From JAJEAD01 sp965221555 (GTDB taxonomy: Bacteria; Pseudomonadota; Gammaproteobacteria; HK1), in NCBI GenBank assembly GCA_965221555.1, contig OZ244895.1:1426001-1490000 (forward strand): a stretch of DNA of 64,000 bases, written 5' to 3'. The notes under the pieces were generated by a model, which ran no database searches, was not told where the DNA came from, and saw only the letters and a list, made by a program, of their open reading frames with translations. This document shows, in pieces, positions 47,282 to 57,280 of the stretch. Every line of letters begins with the position of its first letter. Position 1 is the stretch's first letter. A program made the translations under genes and the position numbers.

Positions 47282-49441
47282 ATGCCGATGGCGAAGTTCC
47301 CGGCCCATCGTCTGGAGGAGTGGCGAGCGCTCTTCTCGCGCGAGCGCAAGGGGCGCGCGCCGGAGGAGTCGGTGTGGAAGACGCCGGAGGGCATCGAGAT
47401 CAAGGCCCTCTACACCGCCGCGGACCTCGAGGAGCTGGAACACGTCGGCACCCTGCCCGGGTTTGCCCCGTACCTGCGAGGTCCGCGGGCGTCGATGTAC
47501 GTCGGCCGGCCCTGGACGCTGCGCCAGTACGCGGGCTATTCCACCGCGGAGGAGTCCAACTCCTTCTTCCGGCGCAATCTCGCGGCGGGTCAGACCGGTC
47601 TCTCCGTCGCCTTCGATCTCGCCACGCATCGCGGCTACGACTCCGACCACCCGCGGGTGCCGGGCGACGTCGGCAAGGCGGGGGTCGCGATCGACACCGT
47701 GGAGGACATGAATCGCCTCTTCGCGGGCATCCCCCTCGACCGCATGTCGGTGTCGATGACCATGAATGGGGCGGTGCTGCCGGTGCTCGCGATGTTCGTG
47801 GCGGCGGCGCAAGAGCAGGGGGTCGAGCGGGCCGCCCTCTCCGGCACCATGCAGAACGACATTCTCAAGGAGTTCATGGTCCGCAACACCTTCATCTATC
47901 CGCCCGAGCCGTCGATGCGCATCGTGTCCGACATCATCGGCTTCACCGCGGAGGCGATGCCGCGCTTCAACCCCATTTCCATCTCCGGCTACCACATGCA
48001 GGAGGCGGGCGCGACCGCGGTGGAGGAGCTCGCTTTCACTCTCGCGGACGGCATCGAATACGTGCGCTCCGCGCTGCGGGCCGGCCTCGACGTCGACCGA
48101 TTCGCGCCGCGCCTGTCCTTCTTCTTCGGCATCGGCATGAACCTCTTCATGGAGGTGGCCAAGCTGCGGGCGGCCCGGTGGCTGTGGGCTTCGCTCATGC
48201 GGGAGAACTTCGCGCCCCGGGATCCGCGATCGCTCATGCTGCGCACGCATTGCCAGACCTCCGGGGTCAGCCTGACCAGCCAGGACCCCTACAACAACAT
48301 CGTGCGCACCACGATCGAAGCGCTCGCCGCGGTGCTCGGGGGGACGCAGTCGCTGCACACCAATTCCTTCGACGAGGCGCTGGCTCTGCCCACGGACTTC
48401 TCCGCTCGGATCGCCCGCAACACCCAGCTCATCCTGCGCGAGGAAGCGGGTCTGACCAGGGTCGTCGATCCTCTCGCGGGGTCCTACTACCTGGAGTCCC
48501 TGACCGCGAGTCTCGCGGGCGAGGCCCGGGCGATCATCTCCGAGGTCGAGCGGATGGGGGGCATGACGAAGGCGGTGATCGCGGGTCACCCCAAGCGCCG
48601 GATCGAGGAATCGGCGGCTCGCCGACAGGCCCGCGTCGATCGTGGTGAGGAAGTGGTGGTCGGTGTGAACCGCTATCCGCCGGAGGACGCGACCGAGGTG
48701 GAGGTGCGCAGCGTCGACAACCGCGCGGTGCGTGAAGCCCAGGTCGAACGCCTGCGCGAGGTGCGTGCGAAGCGTGACCCGCGACGCTGCCGCGAGGCAC
48801 TTGAAGACCTGCGCGCGGCGGCGTCGTCGCCCGGCGCGAACCTGGTCGAGCCCGCGATCGCGGCGGCGCGCGCGCGTGCGAGCGTGGGTGAGATATCGGC
48901 GGAGCTCGAGAGGGTCTTCTCCCGCCACGTGCCCGCGGTTCGGACGGTTTCGGGGGTCTACGCCGCCGCCTACCACGACGACGAGGACTTCGCGGCGCTC
49001 GTGCGCGACGTGGCGCGTTTCGCGGAGGAGGCCGGGCGTCGTCCCCGTCTGCTTGTCGCGAAGCTGGGCCAGGACGGCCACGACCGGGGCGCCCGGATCA
49101 TCGCCACCGCCTTCGCCGATCTGGGCTTCGACGTCGATATCGGCGCCCTGTTCCAGACTCCGGCCGAGGCGGCGATCGAGGCGCTGGACAACGACGTGCA
49201 CGTGGTCGGCGTGTCCACCCAGGCGGGCGCTCATCTGACCCTTGTGCCCGCGCTCATCGAGGCGCTGCGCGAGGGCGGAGGCGAAGACGTGGCGGTCGTG
49301 TGCGGCGGCGTGATTCCCGAAGCGGATCACGGCCCGTTGTTCGCGGCGGGGGTGACCGCGATCTACGGACCCGGCACCAACATCCCGGCGGCCGCGGGAG
49401 AGATCCTCTCGCTGCTTCGCGACCGGCACCTCGCCGCCTGA
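47282..49441 (+). CDS. scpA: methylmalonyl-CoA mutase (single chain, B12-dependent)
   Basis: 719 aa. Catalytic barrel: FPPYLRGPRASMYVGRPWTL-type start, YSTAEESNSFFRRNLAAGQT, HCQTSGVSLTSQDPYNNIVR, GGTQSLHTNSFDEALALPT. The C-terminal cobalamin domain has AKLGQDGHDRGARIIATAF (base-off His of DxHxxG) and GVSTQAGAH. It isomerises methylmalonyl-CoA and succinyl-CoA. MeaB, its chaperone, ends the operon. Confidence 0.96.
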   Translation: MPMAKFPAHRLEEWRALFSRERKGRAPEESVWKTPEGIEIKALYTAADLEELEHVGTLPGFAPYLRGPRASMYVGRPWTLRQYAGYSTAEESNSFFRRNLAAGQTGLSVAFDLATHRGYDSDHPRVPGDVGKAGVAIDTVEDMNRLFAGIPLDRMSVSMTMNGAVLPVLAMFVAAAQEQGVERAALSGTMQNDILKEFMVRNTFIYPPEPSMRIVSDIIGFTAEAMPRFNPISISGYHMQEAGATAVEELAFTLADGIEYVRSALRAGLDVDRFAPRLSFFFGIGMNLFMEVAKLRAARWLWASLMRENFAPRDPRSLMLRTHCQTSGVSLTSQDPYNNIVRTTIEALAAVLGGTQSLHTNSFDEALALPTDFSARIARNTQLILREEAGLTRVVDPLAGSYYLESLTASLAGEARAIISEVERMGGMTKAVIAGHPKRRIEESAARRQARVDRGEEVVVGVNRYPPEDATEVEVRSVDNRAVREAQVERLREVRAKRDPRRCREALEDLRAAASSPGANLVEPAIAAARARASVGEISAELERVFSRHVPAVRTVSGVYAAAYHDDEDFAALVRDVARFAEEAGRRPRLLVAKLGQDGHDRGARIIATAFADLGFDVDIGALFQTPAEAAIEALDNDVHVVGVSTQAGAHLTLVPALIEALREGGGEDVAVVCGGVIPEADHGPLFAAGVTAIYGPGTNIPAAAGEILSLLRDRHLAA

Positions 49442-49465
49442 GCCGGACCCGTGGCGCCGACTCGA

Positions 49466-49489
49466 GGAGATCGGTGAAATCCGCGGGCT
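49466..49489. repeat. repeat family A, right-end fragment
   Basis: GAGATCGGTGAAATCCGCGGG matches the family right terminus; no left end or body is nearby. It sits between scpA and pccB. Confidence 0.4.
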
Positions 49490-49528
49490 GGTGTCCCGCG
49501 TATCAATCAACACCCGAGGAGCGAGGTC

Positions 49529-51061
49529 ATGCAGGACGTTGTTCAAATGCTGAACGACAAGCGCGCCGCCGCCCGCCGGGGAGGCGGACAGCGACGCATC
49601 GACGCCCAGCACGGGAAGGGCAAGCTCACCGCGCGCGAGCGGCTCGATTTACTGCTCGACGAAGGGAGCTTCGAAGAGTGGGACATGTTCGTCGAGCACC
49701 GTTGCGCCGACTTCGGCATGGCCGAGCAGACTATCCCCGGCGACGGGGTGGTCACCGGCTACGGAAAGATCAAGGGCCGGCTGGTGTTCGTCTTCAGTCA
49801 GGATTTCACCGTCTTCGGAGGCTCCCTGTCCGAGGCCCATGCCGAGAAGATCTGCAAGGTGATGGACCAGGCCATGAAGGTGGGGGCTCCGATTATCGGC
49901 CTGAACGACTCCGGTGGCGCCCGTATCCAGGAGGGCGTGGCCTCGCTCGGCGGCTACGCCGAGGTGTTCCAGCGCAACGTGCTCGCCTCCGGAGTGGTGC
50001 CCCAGGTGTCGATGATCATGGGCCCCTGCGCGGGCGGAGCGGTGTACTCGCCCGCGATCACCGACTTCATCTTCATGGTCGAGGAGACCTCCCACATGTT
50101 CGTCACCGGCCCGGAGGTGGTGAAGACGGTGACCCACGAAGAGGTGAGCTACGAGGAGCTCGGTGGCGCCGCCACCCACTCGGAGCGTTCCGGCGTCGCC
50201 CACGGCGCCTTTCCCAACGACGTCGAGGCCCTGGCCGCGCTGCGCCGCTTCATCGAGTTCCTGCCGAGCAGCAACCGTGAACGGGCCCCCTCGCGCGTCA
50301 CCGAAGACCCGCCGGAGCGCCGGGAGTTCTCGCTCGATCGCCTCGTTCCGAGGAATCCGAATCATCCCTACGACATGAAGGAGCTCATCCTCAAGGTGGT
50401 CGACGAGGAGGACTTCTTCGAGTTGCAGCCCCGGTACGCACGCAACATGGTCATCGGTCTCGCGCGCATGCAGGGGCGAAGCGTCGGCATCGTCGCCAAC
50501 CAGCCGATGGTGCTGGCCGGCTGTCTCGACATCGCCTCCTCGCTGAAGGCGGCGCGCTTCGTACGCTTCTGCGACTGCTTCGACATCCCCATCGTCACCT
50601 TCGTCGATGTGCCCGGATTCCTGCCCGGCACCGCGCAGGAGTATGGCGGCATCATCAAGCACGGCGCCAAACTGCTCTACGCCTTCGCCGAAGCCACCGT
50701 GCCCAAGGTGACGATCATCGCCCGCAAGGCCTACGGCGGCGCCTACGACGTGATGAGCTCCAAGCATTTGCGTGGAGACGTGAACCTCGCGTGGCCGAGC
50801 GCCGAGATCGCGGTGATGGGCCCGGAGGGGGCGGTCGAGATCATCTTCCGCAAGGACCTCGGCGACGCGGCGAGAGTCGCGGGACGCGTCGCCGCCTACC
50901 GCGACAAGTTCGCCAATCCCTTCGTGGCGGGAAAGCGCGGGTACATCGACGACATCATCCGGCCCCACAACACCCGCGCGCGCATCTGTCGCGCGCTCGG
51001 GATGCTCGAGAACAAGCGCTTGCGCAACCCCGCGAAGAAGCATGGCAACATTCCGCTCTGA
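49529..51061 (+). CDS. pccB: propionyl-CoA carboxylase beta subunit
   Basis: 510 aa; GAGGAGCGAGG before the ATG. Carboxyltransferase: GKLTARERLDLLLDEGSFEE, GGSLSEAHAEKICKVMDQAM, NDSGGARIQEGVASLGGYAE, ARKAYGGAYDVMSSKHLRGD. It transfers CO2 from biotin on PccA to propionyl-CoA. Next to pccA with a 1-bp gap. Confidence 0.95.
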   Translation: MQDVVQMLNDKRAAARRGGGQRRIDAQHGKGKLTARERLDLLLDEGSFEEWDMFVEHRCADFGMAEQTIPGDGVVTGYGKIKGRLVFVFSQDFTVFGGSLSEAHAEKICKVMDQAMKVGAPIIGLNDSGGARIQEGVASLGGYAEVFQRNVLASGVVPQVSMIMGPCAGGAVYSPAITDFIFMVEETSHMFVTGPEVVKTVTHEEVSYEELGGAATHSERSGVAHGAFPNDVEALAALRRFIEFLPSSNRERAPSRVTEDPPERREFSLDRLVPRNPNHPYDMKELILKVVDEEDFFELQPRYARNMVIGLARMQGRSVGIVANQPMVLAGCLDIASSLKAARFVRFCDCFDIPIVTFVDVPGFLPGTAQEYGGIIKHGAKLLYAFAEATVPKVTIIARKAYGGAYDVMSSKHLRGDVNLAWPSAEIAVMGPEGAVEIIFRKDLGDAARVAGRVAAYRDKFANPFVAGKRGYIDDIIRPHNTRARICRALGMLENKRLRNPAKKHGNIPL

Positions 51062-51062
51062 G

Positions 51063-53027
51063 ATGTTCCGCAAGCTGCTCATCGCCAATCGGGGCGAGAT
51101 CGCCTGCCGAGTGATCCGCAGCGCGAAGCGGCTCGGGATTCCCACCGTCGCGGTCTACTCCGACGCCGACGCCCGTTCGCTCCACGTGCGCATGGCGGAC
51201 GAGGCATGGCGTCTGGGGCCGGCGCCCGCGGCGGAGAGCTATCTCTGCCGCGAGCGGATCGTGGAAGCCTGCACCGCGCTCGGGGTGGACGCGGTGCACC
51301 CGGGCTACGGCTTTCTCTCCGAGAACGCGGATTTCGCGGAAGCGCTCGCGGCCAACGAAATCCGCTTCGTGGGTCCGCCCGCGGAAGCGATACGCCGCAT
51401 GGGCGACAAGCTCGCGGCCCGGCGCCTCGCGGTGTCGGCGGGCCTTCGCCCCATACCCGGTCACGACGAAGTGGTGCGCGATGCCGACGTGGCGGTGCGC
51501 ATCGCCAGGGAAGTCGGCTACCCGGTGATGCTCAAGGCCGCCGCGGGCGGCGGCGGCAAGGGCATGCGAGTCGCCGCGAACGACGAGGAAACCCGTGCGG
51601 GCTTCGAGCGTGCCGCCCGAGAGGCGGAGACCAGCTTCGGGGATTCGCGCATCTTCGTCGAACGCTTCATCGAGGAGCCCCGCCACATCGAAGTGCAGAT
51701 CATGGGGGACACGCACGGCAACATGGTGCACCTCGGGGAGCGGGAGTGCTCGGTGCAGCGTCGTCACCAGAAAGTGATCGAGGAAACGCCATCGGTGTTC
51801 ATCGACGAGGCGACCCGCGAAGCGATGGGCGTGGCGGCCTGCGCCTTCGCGCGTGCGGTCGGCTACCACTCCGCCGGCACGGTGGAGTTCGTCGTGGACC
51901 GGGACCGCAACTTCTACTTCCTCGAGATGAACACCCGGCTCCAGGTCGAGCATCCGGTGACGGAGTGCGTGACCGGCCTCGACCTGGTGGAAATCATGCT
52001 GGAGGTGGCGGCGGGCCGGCCGCTGCCGATCTCGCAGGCGGACCTGCGCCTTGCGGGTGCGGCGATCGAGGCGCGGGTATATGCGGAGGATCCGGAGTGC
52101 GGCTTCGTGCCCTCGAGCGGGCGTCTGACCCGATTCGCGCCTCCGGACGAAGGCGACGGCGTCCGCGTGGATTCCGGCGTGGTCGAGGGCGACGAGATCC
52201 CGGTCTTCTACGATCCGATGATCGCCAAGGTCATCGCGTACGGGCCCGACCGGTCCGAGGCGATCGAGAGACTCTCGACAGCGCTTGACGCTTTCGTCAT
52301 CCGGGGCGTTTCGCACAACGCCCTCTTCGTTTCCTCTGTTCTCGCAAATCGGAGCTTTCGCGAGGGCCGCCTCAGCACCGCGTTCATCGATCGGGAGTAT
52401 CCCGATGGGTTCGATCCCGCCCGCATGGACGACGGGGACGCGCGGACCTTGCGTGCGCTGGCGGTGGTGGCGCACTGTCGGCGCGAGCGGGAGGCGGAAT
52501 CGGGAAGCACCCGCGAGTGGTGCGTCGTCGACGGGGACGAGACGCACTTCTTCACCGTCGCCGCGAATGCCATCGGCTTCACGCTCGGGGGACAGGGCGA
52601 GACACAGTGGGAGGTGCGCACCGCCTGGCGTCCCGGGCAGGCGCGCCTCGAGACCGAGATCGACGGGCGTTTCGCGGTGGCGCAGATCGAGGTGCTGGAT
52701 GCGTCGGGCTATCGTCTGTCGGCGGCCGGACATCGGCGAACCCTCAAGGTGCTCAGCCGGCGCGCGGGCGAGCTCTTTGCCCTGATGCCCGCGAAGCAGG
52801 GTCCCGATGCTTCCGCCCACATCGTGTCTCCGATGCCGGGGTTGCTGGTAGAGGTCGGCGTGCGGGAAGGAGACGAGGTCAGGGCCGGACTTCCGGTCGC
52901 CGTGGTCGAAGCGATGAAGATGGAGAACGTTCTCCACGCGTCAGGCGACGGCGTCGTGGCGCGAGTTCTCGCCGCGCCCGGAGAGACCCTGAGCGCCGGG
53001 CAGACCATCATCGAACTCGAGCCTTGA
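51063..53027 (+). CDS. pccA: propionyl-CoA carboxylase alpha subunit (biotin carboxylase + BCCP)
   Basis: 654 aa. Biotin carboxylase domain: FRKLLIANRGEIACRVIRSA, MLKAAAGGGGKGMRVA (ATP grasp), FYFLEMNTRLQVEHPVTE. A BT-like linker follows, and the C-terminal biotinyl domain has EAMKMENVLHASGDGVVARV (biotin Lys in MKM). It overlaps the TTG start of meaB by 4 bp. Confidence 0.95.
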   Translation: MFRKLLIANRGEIACRVIRSAKRLGIPTVAVYSDADARSLHVRMADEAWRLGPAPAAESYLCRERIVEACTALGVDAVHPGYGFLSENADFAEALAANEIRFVGPPAEAIRRMGDKLAARRLAVSAGLRPIPGHDEVVRDADVAVRIAREVGYPVMLKAAAGGGGKGMRVAANDEETRAGFERAAREAETSFGDSRIFVERFIEEPRHIEVQIMGDTHGNMVHLGERECSVQRRHQKVIEETPSVFIDEATREAMGVAACAFARAVGYHSAGTVEFVVDRDRNFYFLEMNTRLQVEHPVTECVTGLDLVEIMLEVAAGRPLPISQADLRLAGAAIEARVYAEDPECGFVPSSGRLTRFAPPDEGDGVRVDSGVVEGDEIPVFYDPMIAKVIAYGPDRSEAIERLSTALDAFVIRGVSHNALFVSSVLANRSFREGRLSTAFIDREYPDGFDPARMDDGDARTLRALAVVAHCRREREAESGSTREWCVVDGDETHFFTVAANAIGFTLGGQGETQWEVRTAWRPGQARLETEIDGRFAVAQIEVLDASGYRLSAAGHRRTLKVLSRRAGELFALMPAKQGPDASAHIVSPMPGLLVEVGVREGDEVRAGLPVAVVEAMKMENVLHASGDGVVARVLAAPGETLSAGQTIIELEP

Positions 53028-54046
53028 AGCGGGGGGGCGAGCCGGCGTACCGGACTCCTCGGGACGAAAGCGCCGCGGGGGGGGCCGAGAGACTGGCCGA
53101 AGGCCTGATGAGAGGAGACCGCCGCGCGCTCGCGCGCTCGATCACGCTGGTGGAGTCGAGTCTTCCCGAGCACCGCAGGTCGGCGGAGGTCCTTCTCGAC
53201 GCGGTAGCGGGAGTGGCGCCGGCATCGCTGCGCATCGCGGTTTCGGGGGCCCCGGGGGCGGGCAAGTCGACGTTCATCGAAGCGCTCGGCCGCTACCTGA
53301 TCGCCCGGAGCCTGCGCCCCGCGGTGCTTGCGGTGGACCCCTCCTCGAGACTCGGCGGGGGTTCCATCCTCGGCGACAAGACCCGGATGCCGGAGCTCGC
53401 GCGGCACCCCGCCGCGTTCGTGCGCCCCTCCCCGACCGGAGGAGTCTACGGAGGGGTGGCCCGCCGGACTCCGGAGGTCATCATGCTGTGCGAGGCGGCC
53501 GGATTCGACCCCATCGTGGTCGAGACGGTGGGAGTGGGGCAGTCGGAGGCCGCGGTCGCCTCCATGGTGGACATGCTGGTGCTGCTCGTGCTGCCCGGGG
53601 GCGGCGACGAATTGCAGGGCATCAAGCGAGGAATCATGGAGCTTGCCGATCTCGTACTGGTCGGCAAGGCGGACGGGGCGCTCGCCGAGAGTGCGGCGGC
53701 GACCGCATCGCAGTATGCGTCGGCCCTCGGGCTCCTGCCCGCCCGGTGGCGTGGATGGCGAGCGTCGGTGCGCACCTGTTCGGCGCTCACCGGAGACGGA
53801 ATCGAGGCGGCGTGGGCCGAGATGCAGCGTTTTCGCGAGAGCCTTGCGGCCGAAATGCCGGCGAATCGGGAGGAACAGGCGCTGCGCTGGCTGGTAAGCG
53901 AGATCGAGGAAGGACTCAGGGAGGCCTTCGAAGGGGACCCCGAGCTCAAGCGGGCGAGGGCGGGCATGGAGGAAGCGGTGCGCTCGGGACGAAGCGCGGC
54001 GCCAGTCGCCGCGGCGCGTCTGCTGCGCCGGATTCTGAATCGATAG
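53024..54046 (+). CDS. meaB: MeaB-type GTPase chaperone of methylmalonyl-CoA mutase
   Basis: 340 aa. The frame can start at TTG 53024, overlapping the pccA stop; an internal ATG at 53108 would cut into the conserved LMRGDRRALARSITLVESSL helix. G1 is VSGAPGAGKSTFIEALGRYL, followed by AVDPSSRLGGGSILGDKTRM, VETVGVGQSEAAVASMVDML and LVGKADG (G4-like). It guards cobalamin loading and reactivation of the mutase. Last gene of the operon. Confidence 0.9.
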   Translation: MKRGGEPAYRTPRDESAAGGAERLAEGLMRGDRRALARSITLVESSLPEHRRSAEVLLDAVAGVAPASLRIAVSGAPGAGKSTFIEALGRYLIARSLRPAVLAVDPSSRLGGGSILGDKTRMPELARHPAAFVRPSPTGGVYGGVARRTPEVIMLCEAAGFDPIVVETVGVGQSEAAVASMVDMLVLLVLPGGGDELQGIKRGIMELADLVLVGKADGALAESAAATASQYASALGLLPARWRGWRASVRTCSALTGDGIEAAWAEMQRFRESLAAEMPANREEQALRWLVSEIEEGLREAFEGDPELKRARAGMEEAVRSGRSAAPVAAARLLRRILNR

Positions 54047-54362
54047 TCTCCTTCGTCCTCGACACGCAGACATGAAAAGGGTCCGGTGGAATCGTGGACG
54101 AGTCCTTCGCACCGGTGCGCGTCCCGCGGGCGGTGTGGACAGCCCGTGCGCTGCAAACGCGGACCGCGCCGTTGCCGTCAGGGCCGCTTCACCGGGGAGT
54201 GACTACACTGCAAGCCTCAAAGCTCGCTCGGATGGCAGGCCTTCGTTACCGGCTCCGGCATTCACGACTGCGCAGAACGCGCGGCCGTGACGACAGGCTC
54301 GGGTTTTGGCCACGGGAATGGGCGAGGGTTAGGTTGGGATCACTCGCAGGAGGAAGGATGGA
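54047..54362. other. 316-bp intergenic region
   Basis: After meaB. No gene is supported; several short overlapping frames have no family features. Its end supplies the SD (AGGAGGAAGG) of the LOG gene. Confidence 0.5.
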
Positions 54363-54926
54363 ATGAGCGAAATCAATAGTCTGTGTGTTTATTGCGGGGC
54401 GGCCCGGGGCCGCGATGGACGGCTGGAGGGCTTTGCGAGCGAGTTCGGGGCTGCCTGTGCCTCGCGTGGCATCCATCTTGTGTTCGGCGGTGGCGGACTG
54501 GGATTGATGGGCGCAGTGGCCGATGGGGCCAGGAAGAATGGCGGAAGCGTGACCGGCATCATTCCTCGCTCTCTGGAGGAAAAGGAAATCCCTCCGCCCG
54601 ATCTCTCGGAGCTTGTCGTGGTCGACGATATGCACGAACGCAAGCAGCAGATGTTCCGACGAGCCGACGGATTCGTATCTTTACCGGGTGGTTTCGGCAC
54701 CCTCGAGGAAACCATCGAAATCATTACCTGGCGGCAGCTCGGCTTCCACGACAAGCCGATCATCCTGGCAAACCACCTGGGTTACTGGGACCCGCTGATA
54801 TCTCTGTTCGAGCATATCGTCGCCACCGGATTCGCCCATACCGATTCGCGGGACCTCTACCGAGTGGCGGAGTCGGTCGACGAGATCTTCGATGGGACGA
54901 CGATCCGGCCGGCGTCACAAGACTGA
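54363..54926 (+). CDS. LOG family (TIGR00730) Rossmann-fold protein
   Basis: 187 aa with the lysine-decarboxylase-like/LOG signature LPGGFGTLEETIEIITWRQL and VFGGGGLGLMGAVADGA. Members hydrolyse nucleoside 5'-monophosphates (cytokinin riboside 5'-monophosphate phosphoribohydrolase), releasing base and ribose 5-phosphate; in bacteria the usual substrate is unclear. Single gene, convergent with the LysM-like gene. Confidence 0.92.
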   Translation: MSEINSLCVYCGAARGRDGRLEGFASEFGAACASRGIHLVFGGGGLGLMGAVADGARKNGGSVTGIIPRSLEEKEIPPPDLSELVVVDDMHERKQQMFRRADGFVSLPGGFGTLEETIEIITWRQLGFHDKPIILANHLGYWDPLISLFEHIVATGFAHTDSRDLYRVAESVDEIFDGTTIRPASQD

Positions 54927-54963
54927 CGCTGGCCGTTGCGGTGTGCGGCGAGTCGTTGCGGTA

Positions 54964-56820
54964 TCAGCCCGCCGCGGAGCGCTGTTCGATGAAGTGCTTG
55001 TAGATTGAGATGAGCTCTTCCGGCGTGAACCTGATGATCACGATTTCCTGGCCGGGGAAGATTCGATGGGGATTTCGCCCCATGCGGTGGTGCTTGTAGT
55101 TGTACACGTAGGATTCACGGGTCTTGGCGTATATCAACCGGCCGAGGAAAGAGCTCGACAGGTCGGGAAGAATCTCGTCGGCGTACTTCGGAATTTCGAC
55201 CTGGTAGGTATCGATGGACTGGCCATAGCGGATGGCCATGCCACGTGCGAAGTTCTTGGTGAGTCCATCCTGCACGATGCCCCAGATACCCTGGTGATCT
55301 CCCGGGCGCACGGTTCGCAGATAGAAGATGGAGTCCGAAGACAGATCGAGCTCCTGGCGCAGCAGTTCGGCCACGCTCGTGGCCTCCAGCATGTAGCGTC
55401 CCTTTACAATCTTCACTGCTTCGCTGTCGGCGCCTTCGAGCTGCGCCGCGAACTCCGAAGGCGTGGTGACGTCGAAGTACTTGACGCCGCTCACGAGCCT
55501 GATCGTCTCGCCCGGTGACTCGATGAGTTCCGCGAGCAGCTCTTCCAGGGTTTTCACCTGGATCTCGTCTCCCTGCAGGACCTTGACCTCTCGCTCGAGG
55601 TCGCCGCCCGCGGAAGCGATCACCGTGGCGGGATCGGCAATCCGGATCTCTTCGACCTCCCGCACCACCGTGATCGGAGTGTCCGCTTCGAGCTCCGGAT
55701 CGCTCAGCAGCTCTTCTCGCGAGATTGTCTCGAAGTCGGCCTCGGGAAGAAGGGACACGATCTGTTCCGGGGTTACGAAGTGGTCGGCCTTGTCCACGTC
55801 GACCACTTGATGCTCCCGTTCGACGAGGTCGGCGAGGAAGGATTGCGCCTGTTCTTCCACGACCGCCTCGGCCACCGCCTGAGCCAGGGTTGCCACGTCG
55901 AGTCCGAGCTCTTCCGCCACTTCCGCGGCGGCCTGCGCCACGGTCGCCGGATCCGGGGCGGGCAGCACATCGGAGACCTCTTCGGCGACCCGGGCCGCGA
56001 CTTCTTCGGCCAGCTCCTTCTGCTCGGTATCGGCCAGTTGCTCCCGCTCGGTATCGTCCGATGCATCGCTCGCGGTGCCGTTCCCGCCGGTGCCGGCGTC
56101 GTCGGCCGCGGGGTCGTCTTCGCGCAACGCCTCTGCACTCATGTCGGAGACGCCGACGGCCTCACTCGCCGTCGGTGCGGCGCCGGACTGCATCGCCTCA
56201 TCCGAAGTCGCTTCCTGCGCCGAGCCAACTGCCGCGGCCCCCGGGTCCGGCTGGACATCGTCCGAAGCTGTTTCCTCCACCGAGCCAGTCGTTGCGGTCA
56301 CTGGGGCGGACTGGACATCGTCCGAAGCCGTTTCCTCCGCCGAGCCGGCCGTCGCGGTTGTTTGCTCCGGCTGGACATCGTCTTCGGTCAGGGCCGTCAC
56401 GGACGCCTCCGGGGCCGCGGCGGCCTGCGCTTCGACCGACCCGGTGGCCGGGCGCTGCTCGCTCGAAGCGTCCGGGGCTTTCTCGGAAGCAGAGGTTTCC
56501 GCTACCGCATCGGCATCCTGCTCTTCAATCCGCTCCGAGATCTGCTCGGCGACCTGGTCGGCGAGCGATCCGCCATCTTCAGCGGAAGCATCGTCGCCGG
56601 TTCCGCTGGAAGCGTCGGCCGCCGACTCCGTCCCGGCCGCCGACTCCGTCCCGGCCGCCGACTCCGTCCCGGTCGCAGCCTCTTCTTCGGTCGCCGCGGC
56701 CGGAGGCTCGGGGGGAAACAAGGACTCGCGCGCGAAGTAGAGCACGAGGGCCACTACCGCCACGAGCAGCAAAACAATGACGATTGGCGGCCTTGCGCCA
56801 CCCTTTCCGAGTTTGGCCAT
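54964..56820 (-). CDS. membrane-anchored, acidic repeat-rich protein with LysM-like C-terminus
   Basis: 618 aa. One N-terminal membrane helix (PPIVIVLLLVAVVALVLYFA) is followed by about 250 residues rich in Ala, Glu, Ser, Thr and Asp with tandem repeats (GTESAA x3; a roughly 25-residue unit around EETASDDVQ seen about three times). The C-terminal half is globular (from about 335) and ends with a pattern like LysM split by an insertion: LRTVRPGDHQGIWGIVQDGL then GRNPHRIFPGQEIVII. It recalls FimV-like or LysM envelope proteins; peptidoglycan contact is a guess. Topology: short cytoplasmic N-terminus, rest periplasmic. Confidence 0.75.
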   Translation of the reverse strand: MAKLGKGGARPPIVIVLLLVAVVALVLYFARESLFPPEPPAAATEEEAATGTESAAGTESAAGTESAADASSGTGDDASAEDGGSLADQVAEQISERIEEQDADAVAETSASEKAPDASSEQRPATGSVEAQAAAAPEASVTALTEDDVQPEQTTATAGSAEETASDDVQSAPVTATTGSVEETASDDVQPDPGAAAVGSAQEATSDEAMQSGAAPTASEAVGVSDMSAEALREDDPAADDAGTGGNGTASDASDDTEREQLADTEQKELAEEVAARVAEEVSDVLPAPDPATVAQAAAEVAEELGLDVATLAQAVAEAVVEEQAQSFLADLVEREHQVVDVDKADHFVTPEQIVSLLPEADFETISREELLSDPELEADTPITVVREVEEIRIADPATVIASAGGDLEREVKVLQGDEIQVKTLEELLAELIESPGETIRLVSGVKYFDVTTPSEFAAQLEGADSEAVKIVKGRYMLEATSVAELLRQELDLSSDSIFYLRTVRPGDHQGIWGIVQDGLTKNFARGMAIRYGQSIDTYQVEIPKYADEILPDLSSSFLGRLIYAKTRESYVYNYKHHRMGRNPHRIFPGQEIVIIRFTPEELISIYKHFIEQRSAAG

Positions 56821-57280
56821 CGCAGGTTAAGGCTGCCTGACGCGCATCCCGTCGTGCACCGTGGACATTGTACTCGCTGGCCGCGCTGTTGCCCCGAATT
56901 TCTTGCTCGCGGATGGCAACCCGATCGTGGTTTCGGTCCGCATCCCCCGAAGGCGCTTCGATGCGGTGTCGGCCCCGGCTTCGCCCCGTCACCCGGGGCG
57001 ATCCGTGAGGCCGGGCAAGCCATCCCTGGCGTGCAACTTCGCAGGGAAGTCCGCGCCATCGGCGCCTGGTCTGTTTCCCGCTCTCGCCGTTGCGCGTGCG
57101 CATAAGATCCGTGCGACCCTCGGCCACGGCGCCCTGGCGCCCCCGAAACGGGATACGGTGAGATGGCACGGCCCGCGCACGGTGCCGATCCCCCCGGTGG
57201 GCGGCGATACGGACTCCGAATCAGAGCCACTTCCCCCTGCGCGGACCTTCGGCGACCATGACCCTTCCATATCGGCGGCA
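56821..57280. other. 460-bp divergent spacer with a diverged repeat
   Basis: Between the LysM-like gene and the oxygenase-like gene. Around 56995-57130 it is a diverged inverted relative of the long internal part of repeat family A (GGCCGGGCAAGCCATCCCTG, GGGAAGTCCGCGCC, CCGTTGCGCGT). It is open in the frame of the next gene, but the composition does not look coding. Confidence 0.45.

Noticed and set aside
45287..49612. 1441-codon antisense open frame over prpE and scpA
   Set aside because: It is a mirror of strongly coding plus-strand genes in high-GC DNA, with no family motif of its own.
56861..57280. N-terminal 140-residue extension of the oxygenase-like protein
   Set aside because: Pro/Arg-rich, overlaps a diverged repeat copy, and the family alignment starts later.
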